Assembly: GCF_902170305.1 (NCBI RefSeq)
Contig: NZ_CABHWW010000010.1
Coordinates: forward strand, 19,540 to 83,539
Length of the DNA: 64,000 nt
Source: Yersinia alsatica
GTDB taxonomy: Bacteria; Pseudomonadota; Gammaproteobacteria; Enterobacterales; Enterobacteriaceae
Reading direction: 5' to 3'
The notes under the pieces were generated by a model. It saw nothing but the letters and a program-made list of their open reading frames with translations. It was not told the DNA's origin and ran no database searches. Positions 17,305 to 27,697 of this stretch are shown one piece after another. Position numbers and translations under genes: made by a program. The first letter of the stretch is position 1; each line of letters opens with the position of its first letter.

Positions 17305-19733
17305 TTTGGCGGTGGTTTTGGCGTGAGTGGCGCTCACCCTCACTGCTGATTGTTTGGCTGGCATTAACACTGGCGGTGGCCTGTGTGCTGGCGCTGGGCA
17401 GTATCAGTGATCGGATGGAGCAAGGGCTTAATCAGCAAAGCCGTGATTTTCTGGCGGGTGATAGGGTACTGAGAGCCTCTCATCCAGCACCGGAAGGCTG
17501 GTTACAGGAAGCGAAGCAGCAGGGGCTGACCGTCAGTCGCCAGCTTTCGTTTATGACCATGACCTTTGCTGGCGACCGACCTCAACTGGCTGATGTCAAA
17601 GCCACTGATTTGGCCTATCCGCTGTATGGCGAATTAGAAACCTTGCCTCCGCACGTCAAGCTTGAACCGGGGACGGCGCTGGTGGCCCCGCGTCTGCTGG
17701 CGCTGTTGGGGGTTAAGGTCGGGGATTCAGTTGAAGTGGGTGATACCTCGCTGAAAATTATTGGCGAAGTGATTCAGGAGCCAGATTCAGGTTTTAACCC
17801 ATTCCAAACCGCCCCACGAATTTTGATTAATTTGAGTGATGTGGAAAAAACCGGTGCGATACAGCCGGGTAGCCGCTTGAGCTACCGTTATATGTTTGCT
17901 GGCTCACCCGATGCTATCGCGCAATTTAGTGACTGGCTTACACCACAACTGACACCGGAGCAGCGCTGGTATGGTTTACAAGAGTCCGGTGGTGCACTGG
18001 GTAAATCCCTGCAACGGGCGCAACAATTCTTGCTGCTATCGGCATTATTGACGTTATTGTTGTCTATTGCCGCGGTTGCTGTGGCGATGGGGCACTATTG
18101 CCGCAGTCGCTATGATTTAGTGGCGGTGCTGAAAACATTGGGGGCCGGGCGCAGTGCATTGCGACGGCTGATTATTGGCCAGTGGCTCTCTGTTTTGGTG
18201 CTGGCGGGTCTGTGTGGCAGCGTCATTGGGCTATTGTTCGAGAAAATATTAATCCGCTTATTGTCCCCGGTGTTACCGGCCGCATTACCAGCGGCCGGGT
18301 TATGGCCATGGGTATGGTCAATGGGATCGCTGGTATTGATTTCATTGCTGGTGGGGATTCGCCCTTATCGGCAATTACTGGCGACTCAGCCCTTGCGAGT
18401 ATTGCGCCGCGATGTCTCTGCCAATGTTTGGCCACTACGTTACTTTATTCCGGTGATGATCGTGGTCGTGGTGGGGTTATTGGCCCTACTGATGGGGGGG
18501 AACGCTCTGTTATGGGCGATCCTCGGTGGCATGGTGGTATTGGCGCTGCTGTTAGGTGTCATTGGCTGGGGCGGTTTATTGCTGCTACGTCGCTTGACCG
18601 TCACTCGCTTGTCATTGCGGCTGGCGATCAACCGGTTATTGCGCCAACCGTGGATGACTCTGACCCAACTGGCGGCATTCTCACTCTCATTTATGTTATT
18701 GGCTTTGTTATTGGTGCTGCGCGGGGATCTATTGGATCGCTGGCAACAACAGTTGCCGCCAGATAGCCCCAACTATTTCTTGCTGAATATCACTCCGCAG
18801 CAGGTGCCGCAAGTGACTGAATTCCTCACCCAGCATCAGATAACGCCGTCAACTTTCTATCCTATTGTCCGGGCGCGTTTAACGGAAATTAACCAGCAAC
18901 TGGCGACGGAGCGGGTACATGAAGACGCCCCCGGTGGCGAGGCTGTCAACCGGGAGCTGAATCTTACCTGGCAGCAGGATCTACCGGCGCACAATCTTTT
19001 GACTGCGGGGCAGTGGCCACCAAAGGCAAATGAAGTGTCGATGGAGCAGGGGATTGCTGACCGATTGGGAATTAAAATCGGCGATAAGCTGACATTCAGC
19101 GGCGATACCCAGTCATTTGAGGCCACGGTGAGCAGTATTCGTCAGGTAGATTGGGAAAGTCTGCGTCCTAATTTTTACTTTATTTTCCCGCCGGGTGCGC
19201 TGGATAATCAGCCGCAAACTTGGCTGACCAGCTTCCGCTATCAAGGGGATGGAGAGGTGCTGACGCAATTAAACCGCCAGTTCCCAACCCTCAGTTTGCT
19301 GGATATCGGCGCGATGCTTAAACAGGTCGGGCAGGTGCTACAACAGGTTAGCCGTGCACTGGAAGTGATGGTTATTCTGGTCATTATTTGTGGCACCTTG
19401 TTGCTGTTGGCACAAGTACAGGTCGGCATGCGCCAGCGCCGTCAGGAGTTGGTGGTCTATCGCACGCTCGGAGCAAGTAAACGCTTACTGCGGGGCACAT
19501 TGTGGTGGGAGTTTGCACTACTGGGATTGGTTGCTGGCTTGGCGGCGGCAATCGGTGCAGAAGCTGCACTCTGGGCCTTGCAGCGGTTAGTGTTTGATTT
19601 CCCATGGCAACCCAACTGGGTGATGTGGTGGTTACTGCCATTGGCGGCGGCACTGTTACTGTCAGTTTGTGGTGGTTGGTTGGGCGCGCGATTGTTACGA
19701 GGCCGAGCATTATTCAGAGGATATGAAAGCTAG
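17301..19733 (+). CDS. ybbP: ABC transporter permease YbbP (FtsX/MacB type)
   Basis: An 810-residue inner-membrane protein with a TM helix at residues 14-34, a large periplasmic domain, paired FtsX cores near 250-370 and 690-800, and central helices. The ATG at 17301 follows GGGAGG and overlaps the ybbA stop; an earlier in-frame codon at 17289 was rejected. It resembles E. coli YbbP (804 residues) throughout, with signatures FWREWRSPSLLIVWLAL and VGMRQRRQELVVYRTLGA. Confidence 0.94.
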   Translation: MIWRWFWREWRSPSLLIVWLALTLAVACVLALGSISDRMEQGLNQQSRDFLAGDRVLRASHPAPEGWLQEAKQQGLTVSRQLSFMTMTFAGDRPQLADVKATDLAYPLYGELETLPPHVKLEPGTALVAPRLLALLGVKVGDSVEVGDTSLKIIGEVIQEPDSGFNPFQTAPRILINLSDVEKTGAIQPGSRLSYRYMFAGSPDAIAQFSDWLTPQLTPEQRWYGLQESGGALGKSLQRAQQFLLLSALLTLLLSIAAVAVAMGHYCRSRYDLVAVLKTLGAGRSALRRLIIGQWLSVLVLAGLCGSVIGLLFEKILIRLLSPVLPAALPAAGLWPWVWSMGSLVLISLLVGIRPYRQLLATQPLRVLRRDVSANVWPLRYFIPVMIVVVVGLLALLMGGNALLWAILGGMVVLALLLGVIGWGGLLLLRRLTVTRLSLRLAINRLLRQPWMTLTQLAAFSLSFMLLALLLVLRGDLLDRWQQQLPPDSPNYFLLNITPQQVPQVTEFLTQHQITPSTFYPIVRARLTEINQQLATERVHEDAPGGEAVNRELNLTWQQDLPAHNLLTAGQWPPKANEVSMEQGIADRLGIKIGDKLTFSGDTQSFEATVSSIRQVDWESLRPNFYFIFPPGALDNQPQTWLTSFRYQGDGEVLTQLNRQFPTLSLLDIGAMLKQVGQVLQQVSRALEVMVILVIICGTLLLLAQVQVGMRQRRQELVVYRTLGASKRLLRGTLWWEFALLGLVAGLAAAIGAEAALWALQRLVFDFPWQPNWVMWWLLPLAAALLLSVCGGWLGARLLRGRALFRGYES

Positions 19734-19745
19734 TTCTGTTCTAGT

Positions 19746-19770
19746 GCGGGCAGTGCGTAACTGCCCGCTT
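19746..19770. terminator. Terminator between ybbP and purK
   Basis: A 9-bp GC stem GCGGGCAGT/ACTGCCCGC with a 5-nt loop lies between the convergent stops of ybbP and purK. The T-tail is short in both directions. Confidence 0.6.
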
Positions 19771-19775
19771 ACTGA

Positions 19776-20840
19776 TTACAGCTTATTCTGCGCCCAGGTT
19801 AAACCGGACTGATATTCGGTTGGTAATAAAGGTGCCAAAGCCACCAAGGCGGCACGCAGCGCCGCGCCGTCCGGGTCATTTAAATTCAAATGGCCCACTT
19901 TACGCCCGTCGCGCACCTCTTTTTCATACCAATGCAGATGGACCAATGGCAGCGACAACCACTCGGTATTCACTGGCGTACCAATCAGATTAACCATGGC
20001 TGACGGGGTATTCACCACCGGAGTTGGCAGCGGTAAATCTAAAATAGCGCGCAAATGCAGCTCAAACTGGCTGATGGACGCCCCATTTTGCGTCCAGTGA
20101 CCGCTGTTATGCACCCGTGGAGCCAGTTCATTGATAAGCAAACTGTCCCCGACGATAAAGCACTCCATCGCCATAACACCGACATAATTCAGCTCATCCA
20201 TAATGGCCGCCAGCATCTTCTCAGCTTGCAGTTGTAAGCGGCTATCCGGCTGTGGCAACGCCACACTCATGCGCAAAATGCCATCTTCATGCAGATTATG
20301 AGTTAGCGGATAAAAAACCGATTTACCTTGATGGCTACGAGCACCCACCAGCGAAACTTCGCCAGAAAAGTTGATGCCCTGCTCGACAATACATTCGCCG
20401 TAAGCATCGGCAGGCAAGGAGTCTTGCTCTCCGGCGCGTAAACGCCATTGACCACGGCCGTCATAGCCGCCGACCCGACGTTTCACGATAGCTAATTCAC
20501 CTAGTGTGGCGAAGACTTGTGGCCACTGGCTAGCACTGGCCAATAATTGCCATGGAGCCGTCACCAGATTCAGGCTATCGAGTAACTGCTTTTGTGTCAG
20601 ACGGTCGGCCAGTCGCGGGAAGATATCGCGGTTAACAAAAGCGGTGTGTGTGGCAAGTTCGCGAGTTAAGGCGGTTTCTGGCCAGCGTTCAATCTCGGCG
20701 GTAATCACACTGTGCTGATAAGGCACAGCTTCCGGTTCAGCATCTAAACCCACCGGATACACAGCAATACCCAGTGGTTCGCCAGCCTGACGCAGCATGC
20801 GCCCTAACTGACCGTTGCCTAATACGCAAACTGGTTTCAT
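19776..20840 (-). CDS. purK: N5-carboxyaminoimidazole ribonucleotide synthase
   Basis: A 354-residue ATP-grasp enzyme that carboxylates AIR to N5-CAIR using ATP and bicarbonate. It begins with [17 protein letters not shown], the N-terminal Rossmann-like part; the ATP-grasp core includes [21 protein letters not shown] and [15 protein letters not shown]. Its ATG overlaps the purE stop (ATGA), so purEK is a coupled operon, with the product passing to PurE. Confidence 0.97.
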   Translation of the reverse strand: MKPVCVLGNGQLGRMLRQAGEPLGIAVYPVGLDAEPEAVPYQHSVITAEIERWPETALTRELATHTAFVNRDIFPRLADRLTQKQLLDSLNLVTAPWQLLASASQWPQVFATLGELAIVKRRVGGYDGRGQWRLRAGEQDSLPADAYGECIVEQGINFSGEVSLVGARSHQGKSVFYPLTHNLHEDGILRMSVALPQPDSRLQLQAEKMLAAIMDELNYVGVMAMECFIVGDSLLINELAPRVHNSGHWTQNGASISQFELHLRAILDLPLPTPVVNTPSAMVNLIGTPVNTEWLSLPLVHLHWYEKEVRDGRKVGHLNLNDPDGAALRAALVALAPLLPTEYQSGLTWAQNKL

Positions 20841-21391
20841 GCTTTCACCTGTGAATTCGCCGCCGGCAGATCTGACTCCCGCGGATCTGGATTATCTAAT
20901 ACTTCGTCAGTTTGGCTTTTACGCCAATCGGCCAAACGCACAGCTAATTCGTGGTCATGTAGCGCCAGTATTTGAGCCGCCAGCAAGGCCGCATTCGCCG
21001 CCCCTGCTTTACCAATGGCCAGTGTTCCCACTGGAATACCGCGCGGCATCTGCACAATGGAATACAGGCTATCGACGCCACTTAATGCTGCACTTTGTAC
21101 TGGCACCCCTAAAACCGGCACCAATGTTTTTGCCGCCAGCATACCCGGTAGGTGAGCAGCACCTCCTGCGCCAGCAATAATGACATGTAAGCCATTAGCA
21201 TCAGCTTGTTCGGCAAAACTGAACAGTTTGTCGGGGGTTCTGTGTGCAGAAACAACTTCGACATGAAACGGAACATTGAGCGTGGTGAGCACGTCGGCGG
21301 CGAACTGCATGGTGGCCCAGTCACTCTTGGACCCCATTACGATAGCGATTTTAACCCCGGCTGCATAAGCCGAATCGAGGTTGGCTCCCAT
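20837..21391 (-). CDS. purE: N5-CAIR mutase, catalytic subunit
   Basis: It converts N5-CAIR to CAIR in purine synthesis. Class I PurE signatures are [20 protein letters not shown] with the catalytic His, and [12 protein letters not shown]. The ATG at 21391 lies 10 nt after AGGAG and gives 184 residues, about 15 longer than E. coli PurE through an N-terminal extension ([12 protein letters not shown]) and a longer tail. A PurR-like operator lies about 100 bp upstream. Confidence 0.96.
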   Translation of the reverse strand: MGANLDSAYAAGVKIAIVMGSKSDWATMQFAADVLTTLNVPFHVEVVSAHRTPDKLFSFAEQADANGLHVIIAGAGGAAHLPGMLAAKTLVPVLGVPVQSAALSGVDSLYSIVQMPRGIPVGTLAIGKAGAANAALLAAQILALHDHELAVRLADWRKSQTDEVLDNPDPRESDLPAANSQVKA

Positions 21392-21491
21392 GGGTGTAAA
21401 GCTCCTGTGATTGCGCAAGCGTCGGCCAGACCGATTTGATATAAATCGTGACTGGCGAAGAGGGCGTAGAGCATATCATGAGCCAAAGGCA

Positions 21492-21507
21492 AGGAAAACG
21501 GTTGCGT
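21492..21507 (-). promoter_or_regulatory. PurR operator upstream of purEK
   Basis: The minus strand reads ACGCAACCGTTTTCCT, 14 of 16 matches to the PurR consensus ACGCAAACGTTTTCGT. It sits 101-116 bp before the purE start, as expected for purine repression of purEK. Confidence 0.8.
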
Positions 21508-21568
21508 CGCGGCTTTTGCTGGGTTTTATCGGTTTTTTTGTTAGGCAGCGATGGATAACAATAGCTGA

Positions 21569-22291
21569 TTAAAACGGGAATTTAATCAACTCAACGCTCT
21601 CTTTGGTGACTTTTACCATCGACCCTTCAACATGCCAGGCTCCCAAAACGACCCGATGTGCTGTTGTGGCGGGTAATTCTACCGTATGAACCGCAGGGCG
21701 ATGGGTATGCCCATGAATCATCCAACTGACATTATTGCGCTGGAATGCATCCACTACAGCTTGTGGGTTTACATCCATAATCAGTTGCGATTTACCGCTA
21801 TTATTTTGCTGGCTTTGATTGCGCATATAAGCCGCAATACGTAAGCGAAAGCGCAGAGGCAACCACAGGAATAATTTCTGGATCAGAGGATTGTGTACTC
21901 GGCGGCGAAAATGTTGATAGTCGGCGTCATCAGTGCACAGGGTATCACCGTGTAAAATCACAATGTCACGGCCATACAACTCGACCACTTTCTCTTCGGG
22001 CAGCAAGATCATGCCACTTTCAATAGCAAAGCGCTTGCCGAGCAGAAAATCGCGGTTACCGTGAATGAAGTAGCAGGGCACGCCCTGTTGTTGGAGTGAT
22101 TTTAATGCCGCAGCGATCTGCCGATACAGTGGTTCGGGGTCGTCATCGCCAATCCAGGACTCAAATAAATCGCCCAAGATATATAAGGCATCAGCATGAA
22201 TGGCTTCACGCTGTATAAAATGCAGGAAACCGGCAGTGATTGCCGGTTCCTGAACGCTAAGATGCAAATCTGCAATAAAAAGCGTGCTCAT
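21569..22291 (-). CDS. lpxH: UDP-2,3-diacylglucosamine diphosphatase
   Basis: A 240-residue (E. coli length) peripheral membrane calcineurin-like phosphoesterase that makes lipid X in lipid A synthesis. Its Mn-site motifs are in order: ADLHLS at the N-terminus, [25 protein letters not shown] and MIHGHTHRP. It starts 10 bp after the ppiB stop without a clear ribosome site, suggesting translational coupling. Confidence 0.97.
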   Translation of the reverse strand: MSTLFIADLHLSVQEPAITAGFLHFIQREAIHADALYILGDLFESWIGDDDPEPLYRQIAAALKSLQQQGVPCYFIHGNRDFLLGKRFAIESGMILLPEEKVVELYGRDIVILHGDTLCTDDADYQHFRRRVHNPLIQKLFLWLPLRFRLRIAAYMRNQSQQNNSGKSQLIMDVNPQAVVDAFQRNNVSWMIHGHTHRPAVHTVELPATTAHRVVLGAWHVEGSMVKVTKESVELIKFPF

Positions 22292-22301
22292 TAAGCAGTC
22301 A

Positions 22302-22796
22302 TTACTCGCTTACAGTAACACTTTTAATGATCACATCTTCTTTTGGCACGTCTTGATGCATACCGCTGCGGCCAGTAGAAACGTTTTTGATTTTATCAAC
22401 CACGTCCAGACCTTCAACCACTTCAGCGAATACACAGTAACCCCAACCATCAGGGCGCTCTGAACGGAAGTTCAGGAAGTCGTTATCAGCAACGTTAATA
22501 AAGAACTGAGCAGTGGCAGAGTGTGGATCATTGGTACGTGCCATTGCTAAGGTGCCACGGGTGTTTTTCAGACCGTTATTGGCTTCGTTCTTGATAGGTG
22601 CATCAGTATCTTTCTGGTTCATGCCCGGCTCAAACCCACCGCCTTGGATCATGAAACCATCGATAACACGGTGGAAGATAGTGTTATCATAGAAACCTTT
22701 ACGGCAGTAGTTCAGGAAGTTTTCAACGGTAACCGGCGCTTTATCGGCGAAGGTATTGACGACGATATCGCCGTGATTAGTATGAAACGTGACCAT
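22302..22796 (-). CDS. ppiB: Cytoplasmic peptidyl-prolyl cis-trans isomerase B (cyclophilin)
   Basis: A 164-residue cyclophilin (E. coli PpiB 164) with no signal peptide. Active-site segments are [15 protein letters not shown] (catalytic Arg), [17 protein letters not shown], and the C-terminal [16 protein letters not shown]. It is the first gene of the ppiB-lpxH pair, divergent from cysS across 239 bp. AGGAAC precedes the ATG. Confidence 0.97.
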   Translation of the reverse strand: MVTFHTNHGDIVVNTFADKAPVTVENFLNYCRKGFYDNTIFHRVIDGFMIQGGGFEPGMNQKDTDAPIKNEANNGLKNTRGTLAMARTNDPHSATAQFFINVADNDFLNFRSERPDGWGYCVFAEVVEGLDVVDKIKNVSTGRSGMHQDVPKEDVIIKSVTVSE

Positions 22797-23035
22797 AATA
22801 ATGTTCCTGCTAGTGTAATAAGTGTATTCACAATGAGTCGTAACTCTTTAGACGGCTCTTATATCATATCTGCGAGATTGAGTCAGCACTCGAAACGTCG
22901 CCTTTATGGGCGAAAAAGTGCTGGATCAGAGGCTGATTTGCCTCATAATCTGATGATATCCTTTTTACTCATGGTAGTGATTACTTTGGGTATAAACCAT
23001 GCGTACTGCAAAAACAAAAACCACGGAATGTCCCG

Positions 23036-24421
23036 ATGCTAAAGATTTTTAATACACTGAGTCGCCAAAAAGAGGAATTCAAGCCTATCCATGCCGGTAA
23101 AGTTGGCATGTACGTATGCGGGATCACCATTTATGACCTGTGTCACATTGGGCATGGGCGTACTTTTGTCGCTTTCGACGTTGTTGCGCGTTATTTGCGT
23201 TATTTAGGTTACTCTCTGACCTATGTGCGCAACGTGACCGATGTTGACGATAAAATAATTAAACGTGCGATTGAAAACAATGAAACCTGCGAGCAACTGA
23301 CTACACGGATGTTGGCCGAAATGCACAAAGATTTCGACGCCTTGAATCTTGAACGTCCAGATTTAGAGCCGCGTGCCACTCATCATATCCCCGAAATCAT
23401 TGAGCTGACCGAGCGGCTGATCGCCCGTGATCACGCCTACGTGGCGTCAAATGGTGATGTGATGTTCGCGGTAGACAGTGATCCAGATTATGGCCTGTTA
23501 TCGCGTCAGGATCTGGATCAGTTGCAGGCTGGCGCTCGGGTTGAAGTGGCGGATGTCAAACGCAACCCGATGGATTTTGTTTTGTGGAAAATGTCGAAAC
23601 CCGGTGAACCGAGCTGGGAATCACCATGGGGGCCGGGTCGCCCTGGCTGGCATATTGAGTGTTCCGCAATGAATGGCAAGCAGTTAGGTGCGCATTTCGA
23701 TATTCACGGTGGTGGCTCTGATTTGATGTTCCCACACCATGAAAATGAAATTGCACAATCTACCTGTGCCCATGATGGTCCTTACGTGAATTACTGGATG
23801 CACTCCGGTATGGTGATGATAGACAAAGAGAAAATGTCTAAATCACTGAATAACTTTTTCACTATTCGCGATGTGTTGGCCTATTACGATGCCGAGACGG
23901 TGCGTTATTTCTTGATGTCCGGGCATTATCGCAGCCAGCTTAACTACAGTGAAGAGAACCTCAAGCAGGCACGTGCTTCATTAGAGCGCTTATATACCGC
24001 ACTGCGTGGAACTGATGCGAATGCAACTCCGGCAGGTGGTGCTGAGTTTGAAGCGCGCTTCCGTGCTGCTATGGATGACGATTTCAATACCCCAGAAGCC
24101 TATTCTGTGCTGTTTGATATCGCTCGCGAAGTGAACCGGCTAAAAACTGAAGATATCGCTGCGGCGAATGGTTTGGCGGCAGAGTTGCGTAAACTGGCTC
24201 ATGTGCTGGGTTTGTTGGAGCAGGATCCGGAACTGTTTTTACAAAGCGGCGCACAGACTGACGACGATGAAGTGGCAAAAATTGAAGCTTTGATTAAGCA
24301 GCGCAATGACGCCCGCAGCAGCAAAGACTGGGCGCTGGCAGATTCTGCACGTGACCAATTGAATGAGCTGGGTATTGTGTTGGAAGATGGCCCGCAAGGG
24401 ACGACATGGCGTCGTAAATAA
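23036..24421 (+). CDS. cysS: Cysteinyl-tRNA synthetase
   Basis: A 461-residue class I synthetase (E. coli length). It has a Zn ligand in [10 protein letters not shown], the HIGH motif HIGHGRTF, more zinc ligands in HIECSAMN and [11 protein letters not shown], and the KMSKS loop [10 protein letters not shown]. The C-terminal helical domain binds the anticodon. The ribosome site is weak (GGAATG). No T-box or attenuator was seen upstream. Confidence 0.98.
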   Translation: MLKIFNTLSRQKEEFKPIHAGKVGMYVCGITIYDLCHIGHGRTFVAFDVVARYLRYLGYSLTYVRNVTDVDDKIIKRAIENNETCEQLTTRMLAEMHKDFDALNLERPDLEPRATHHIPEIIELTERLIARDHAYVASNGDVMFAVDSDPDYGLLSRQDLDQLQAGARVEVADVKRNPMDFVLWKMSKPGEPSWESPWGPGRPGWHIECSAMNGKQLGAHFDIHGGGSDLMFPHHENEIAQSTCAHDGPYVNYWMHSGMVMIDKEKMSKSLNNFFTIRDVLAYYDAETVRYFLMSGHYRSQLNYSEENLKQARASLERLYTALRGTDANATPAGGAEFEARFRAAMDDDFNTPEAYSVLFDIAREVNRLKTEDIAAANGLAAELRKLAHVLGLLEQDPELFLQSGAQTDDDEVAKIEALIKQRNDARSSKDWALADSARDQLNELGIVLEDGPQGTTWRRK

Positions 24422-24466
24422 AGGTGGTTAGCTCAGCCGGTTATTAGCATCTGGCGGGTAAACTCT

Positions 24467-24511
24467 AAAAAAATTGCGGTGCTGGCATTGACCAGTAACC
24501 GCAATTTTTTT
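24467..24511. terminator. Bidirectional terminator between cysS and ybcJ
   Basis: A 14-bp perfect outer stem (seven A then TTGCGGT, pairing with ACCGCAA then seven T) encloses a second small hairpin CTGG/CCAG. Both strands end in a long T-run. Confidence 0.93.
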
Positions 24512-24547
24512 GCCCATACTTTATGCTGCCAGCAGGGGAGGTTAAGA

Positions 24548-24760
24548 TCAGGCTTTAACCTGCACTTTCATGCCTTGAAACTCAACAACTTGGTCAGCCA
24601 CGATTTTGCAGCGCTTGCGCGTTTCTACATTCCCGTCGACTTTTACCTGACCATCAGCGATGGCGGCTTTTGCTGAGGCGCCGCTGTCGTTCCAACCTTG
24701 CAACTTTAATAAGTCACACAGTTCGACATGCGGGTGTTTTTCCAAATGAAAAATGTCCAT
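24548..24760 (-). CDS. ybcJ: S4-like RNA-binding protein YbcJ
   Basis: A 70-residue protein equal in length to E. coli YbcJ, a compact S4-type alpha-L RNA-binding fold. Signature HVELCDLLKLQGWNDSGASAK, then GQVKVDGNVETRKRCKI. The ATG at 24760 was chosen by homology; the frame is open further upstream inside folD but unlike the family. It follows folD by 14 bp and is probably cotranscribed. It likely binds RNA; the target is unknown. Confidence 0.93.
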   Translation of the reverse strand: MDIFHLEKHPHVELCDLLKLQGWNDSGASAKAAIADGQVKVDGNVETRKRCKIVADQVVEFQGMKVQVKA

Positions 24761-24774
24761 TACTGTCCTTTCTA

Positions 24775-25641
24775 TCAATTTTCGTTGATGTCGTGATATT
24801 CCTCGCAGGCTTGCAAGGTATTTTGTATCAGTGTTGCGACGGTCATTGGCCCAACGCCACCGGGAACCGGTGTAATCCAACCCGCACGTTCAACAGCGAC
24901 ATCAAATTCTACATCTCCGACTACTTTACCACTTTCCAGGCGGTTAATGCCCACATCAATCACGATAGCGCCCGGTTTAATCCACTCGCCGGGAATAAAA
25001 CCGGGTTTGCCCACTGCAACCACGAGTAAATCAGCATTTTCGACATGTTGGCGCAGATTCTTGGTGAAACGGTGCGTTACTGTGGTGGTGCACCCCGCCA
25101 GCAGCAGCTCAAGGCTCATCGGGCGGCCAACAATATTGGATGCGCCGACGACGACGGCATTTAGGCCATAAGTGGGGATTTCATAGCGCTCCAGCAGTGT
25201 AACAATACCGCGTGGGGTACAAGGGCGCAGTTTTGGCGCACGTTGGCACAAACGGCCTACGTTATACGGATGGAAGCCATCTACGTCTTTATCTGGATGA
25301 ATACGTTCCAAGACTTTGACATTATCAATCCCGGCAGGCAGCGGCAGTTGCACCAGAATCCCATCGATTTCACCGTCATCATTCAGTGAATCAATTAAAG
25401 CTAACAGCTCAGCTTCAGTAGTCGTCATCGGCAGGTCATAAGAACGGGAAACAAAACCGACCTCTTCGCATGCCTTACGCTTGCTGGCGACATAAATTTG
25501 TGATGCCGGATTCTCACCTACCAACACCACCGCAAGCCCGGGAGCACGTTTACCCGCAGCTAAACGTTTCTGTACCAACGCAGCAACTTCGTTTCTTACC
25601 TGCTGCGCAATCGTTTTACCATCAATAATTTTTGCTGACAT
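24775..25641 (-). CDS. folD: Bifunctional methylene-THF dehydrogenase / methenyl-THF cyclohydrolase
   Basis: A 288-residue (E. coli length) enzyme that interconverts 5,10-methylene- and 10-formyl-tetrahydrofolate with NADP. It has the catalytic Lys in [13 protein letters not shown], then [10 protein letters not shown], the NADP-binding segment [13 protein letters not shown], and [18 protein letters not shown] at the C-terminus. It is the last backbone protein gene before tRNA-Arg and the integrase. Confidence 0.98.
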   Translation of the reverse strand: MSAKIIDGKTIAQQVRNEVAALVQKRLAAGKRAPGLAVVLVGENPASQIYVASKRKACEEVGFVSRSYDLPMTTTEAELLALIDSLNDDGEIDGILVQLPLPAGIDNVKVLERIHPDKDVDGFHPYNVGRLCQRAPKLRPCTPRGIVTLLERYEIPTYGLNAVVVGASNIVGRPMSLELLLAGCTTTVTHRFTKNLRQHVENADLLVVAVGKPGFIPGEWIKPGAIVIDVGINRLESGKVVGDVEFDVAVERAGWITPVPGGVGPMTVATLIQNTLQACEEYHDINEN

Positions 25642-25774
25642 CAGTGGAAAGGTCCATCAATTAAAAAAGCGGGAATCCACCTATTTTGTCAGAAGCGGGG
25701 CGTGCTGTCAGGCGTATAATAACGATTAATTAACGATTAAATAGCCAGATGATAAACCATAAGGCGAAAACCCA

Positions 25775-25802
25775 TTGACTCGAAAGCGACTGCCCGTATA
25801 AT
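25775..25802 (+). promoter_or_regulatory. tRNA-Arg promoter
   Basis: TTGACT (25775-25780), a 16-bp spacer and TATAAT (25797-25802), followed by a C-rich stretch like a stringent discriminator, about 50 bp before the tRNA. Confidence 0.85.
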
Positions 25803-25853
25803 CCACCCCGCAACTGACTACCGGCAGCCTCTATGCTGCGGTAAATATCAAAT

Positions 25854-25930
25854 GCGCCCTTAGCTCAGTTGGATAGAGCAACGGCCTTCTAAGCCGTAGG
25901 TCACAGGTTCGAGCCCTGTAGGGCGTACCA
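25854..25930 (+). tRNA. argU: tRNA-Arg (anticodon UCU), island attachment site
   Basis: A 77-nt cloverleaf with encoded CCA. The acceptor GCGCCCU pairs with AGGGCGU, leaving a G-U first pair; the D arm is GCUC/GAGC, the anticodon stem ACGGC/GCCGU with loop CUUCUAA (anticodon UCU, reading AGA/AGG), and the T arm ACAGG/CCUGU. A P4-type integrase starts 165 bp downstream in the same direction, so the tRNA 3' end is the likely attL core. E. coli argU is likewise a prophage site. No second copy of the 3' end was seen in the window. Confidence 0.97.
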
Positions 25931-26095
25931 TCTTTACGTCTCCTGAAGTCTATCTAAGTCCATAAATCCCTTATATAATCAGTATCTCTGGAACTTCCTG
26001 GTATCCCTGTGCTTGTTCACATCCACTGAGTTATATAGATAGATGGGGGTATAAATGGGGGTAAGTCCAGGTTCAATGGATTGAGATACCCCCAC

Positions 26096-27310
26096 ATGAA
26101 ACTAAACGCCCGGCAAGTCGATACCGCAAAGCGAAAAGAGAAACCTTACAAGCTCTCCGACGGCGGTGGATTATTTTTATTAGTAAACTCAAATGGTTCA
26201 CGTTACTGGCGGTTGAAGTATCGGATTGCTGGAAAAGAAAAGCTGCTATCAATCGGGGTCTATCCCGATATCACTCTCGCTGAGGCCCGTGCCAAAAGGG
26301 ACGAAGCCAAACGAATTCTGGCTGCTGGTGGGGATCCCGGTGAAGAAAAAAAAGCAGATAAACAGGCCAAGAAAGTCAGCATTGATAACACGTTCGAAGC
26401 GCTGGCCAGAGAATGGCATGCTTATAAAAGACCTAATTGGTCGAAAGGTTACGCCGACGATTTAATGGAATCGTTTGAAAATGATATTTTTCCCTATGTT
26501 GGAAAGCGCCCTGTTGCTGAAATCAAGCCGTTAGAGATGCTTGAAACACTGCGTAAACTAGAGGCGCGTGGTGTCCTCGATAAAATGCGCAAAATTCGTC
26601 AGGCGTGCAATCAGACTTTTCGCTATGCGATCGTGACCGGCAGGGCGGAGAACAACCCCGCCAGTGAGCTGGCAGGTGCTTTGGCAGTACAGAAACATCA
26701 GCATTATCCCCACCTTTTAGCCGCTGAACTTCCTGAATATCTTCAGTCTCTTAGTGCCTATAGCGGCAGCCCTGTCACACGAATAGCAACCCGTTTGCTC
26801 ATGCTTACCGGCGTTCGAACAATCGAGCTACGTGCTGCTGAGTGGGTTGAATTCAATTTAGATAAAGGTCTGTGGGAAGTTCCCATTATTCGAATGAAAA
26901 TGCGTCGTCCACATCTGGTCCCTTTATCTGAACAGGTTTTAGAGTTGTTGTTGCAACTGCATGCTATTACCGGTCGCTTTAAATTAGTTTTTCCTGGTCG
27001 TAATGACAGTCTAAAGCCAATGAGCGAGGCCAGTATTAATCAGGTCATAAAGCGTATTGGCTACCATGGCAGAGCCACCGGGCACGGTTTTCGCCACACA
27101 ATGAGCACTATTTTGCATGAGCAGGGCTTTAATACTGCCTGGATAGAAACACAACTGGCTCACGTCGATAAAAACAGTATTCGCGGTACCTATAATCATG
27201 CTCAATATCTGGATGGTCGCAGAGAAATGCTGCAATGGTATGCCGACTATATGGATAGCCTGGAAAATGGCGAGAATGTGATTCATGGCAGATTTGGGAA
27301 ACGGGCATAA
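26096..27310 (+). CDS. Tyrosine recombinase, P4 integrase family
   Basis: A 404-residue integrase. The N-terminal DUF4102 arm-binding domain begins MKLNARQVDTAKRKEKPY, followed by a SAM-like core-binding domain (about 100-185) and a catalytic domain with Arg in LTGVRTIELR, H-x-x-R in GHGFRHT, His in LAHVDK and the nucleophile Tyr in GTYNHAQY. All catalytic residues are present, so it may be active. I chose the ATG at 26096; an in-frame TTG 15 bp earlier is less likely. Directly after tRNA-Arg it marks the left end of a genomic island. Confidence 0.95.
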   Translation: MKLNARQVDTAKRKEKPYKLSDGGGLFLLVNSNGSRYWRLKYRIAGKEKLLSIGVYPDITLAEARAKRDEAKRILAAGGDPGEEKKADKQAKKVSIDNTFEALAREWHAYKRPNWSKGYADDLMESFENDIFPYVGKRPVAEIKPLEMLETLRKLEARGVLDKMRKIRQACNQTFRYAIVTGRAENNPASELAGALAVQKHQHYPHLLAAELPEYLQSLSAYSGSPVTRIATRLLMLTGVRTIELRAAEWVEFNLDKGLWEVPIIRMKMRRPHLVPLSEQVLELLLQLHAITGRFKLVFPGRNDSLKPMSEASINQVIKRIGYHGRATGHGFRHTMSTILHEQGFNTAWIETQLAHVDKNSIRGTYNHAQYLDGRREMLQWYADYMDSLENGENVIHGRFGKRA

Positions 27311-27409
27311 TTCGTATCACAAATTCTGAAGATAGGTTAAAACGGGCCACTATGGCAGATGGCCCAGAAGACTGAGGCTAAGATACACTTTTATGAGCAG
27401 TTTAAAGGG

Positions 27410-27697
27410 TTAAATTCCTGAAAGCTCGTTAATCAAAGAGGGATGCCGATCAATCATTATCAATAGCTTAAGTGAGCTACCTGATGGAATCCTTCTATGT
27501 TGCTCCCACGCTTCAACTAATGAAGGACTCACACCAACAAGTTGTGCAAAGTCTTTTTGCCTGTACCCAATTTTCTTTCTGATTTCTTTTACATCAGGGA
27601 TAGCAACCTCAGTGACTCTGCCTGCTTTTAATTCATCATGGCTAATCGCTACAGCCTGTTTCGCGGATGTCATTAAATCATTGAAAAAATCACTCAT
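27410..27697 (-). CDS. Antitoxin, Xre-type helix-turn-helix (NadS/HigA-like)
   Basis: A 95-residue protein with a C-terminal helix-turn-helix around KIGYRQKDFAQLVGVSPSLVEA and an N-terminal arm that would bind the toxin. Its ATG overlaps the stop of the upstream toxin gene by 4 bp. Toxin-before-antitoxin order is the HigBA pattern. It is expected to neutralise the toxin and repress the operon. Confidence 0.85.
   Translation of the reverse strand: MSDFFNDLMTSAKQAVAISHDELKAGRVTEVAIPDVKEIRKKIGYRQKDFAQLVGVSPSLVEAWEQHRRIPSGSSLKLLIMIDRHPSLINELSGI

Noticed and set aside
18182..18766. A 194-codon plus-strand frame inside ybbP
   Set aside because: It lies in another phase of a well-supported permease gene and has no family pattern.
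22797..23035. T-box or leader control upstream of cysS
   Set aside because: No specifier stem or terminator-antiterminator pair seen; T-boxes are not expected in this group.
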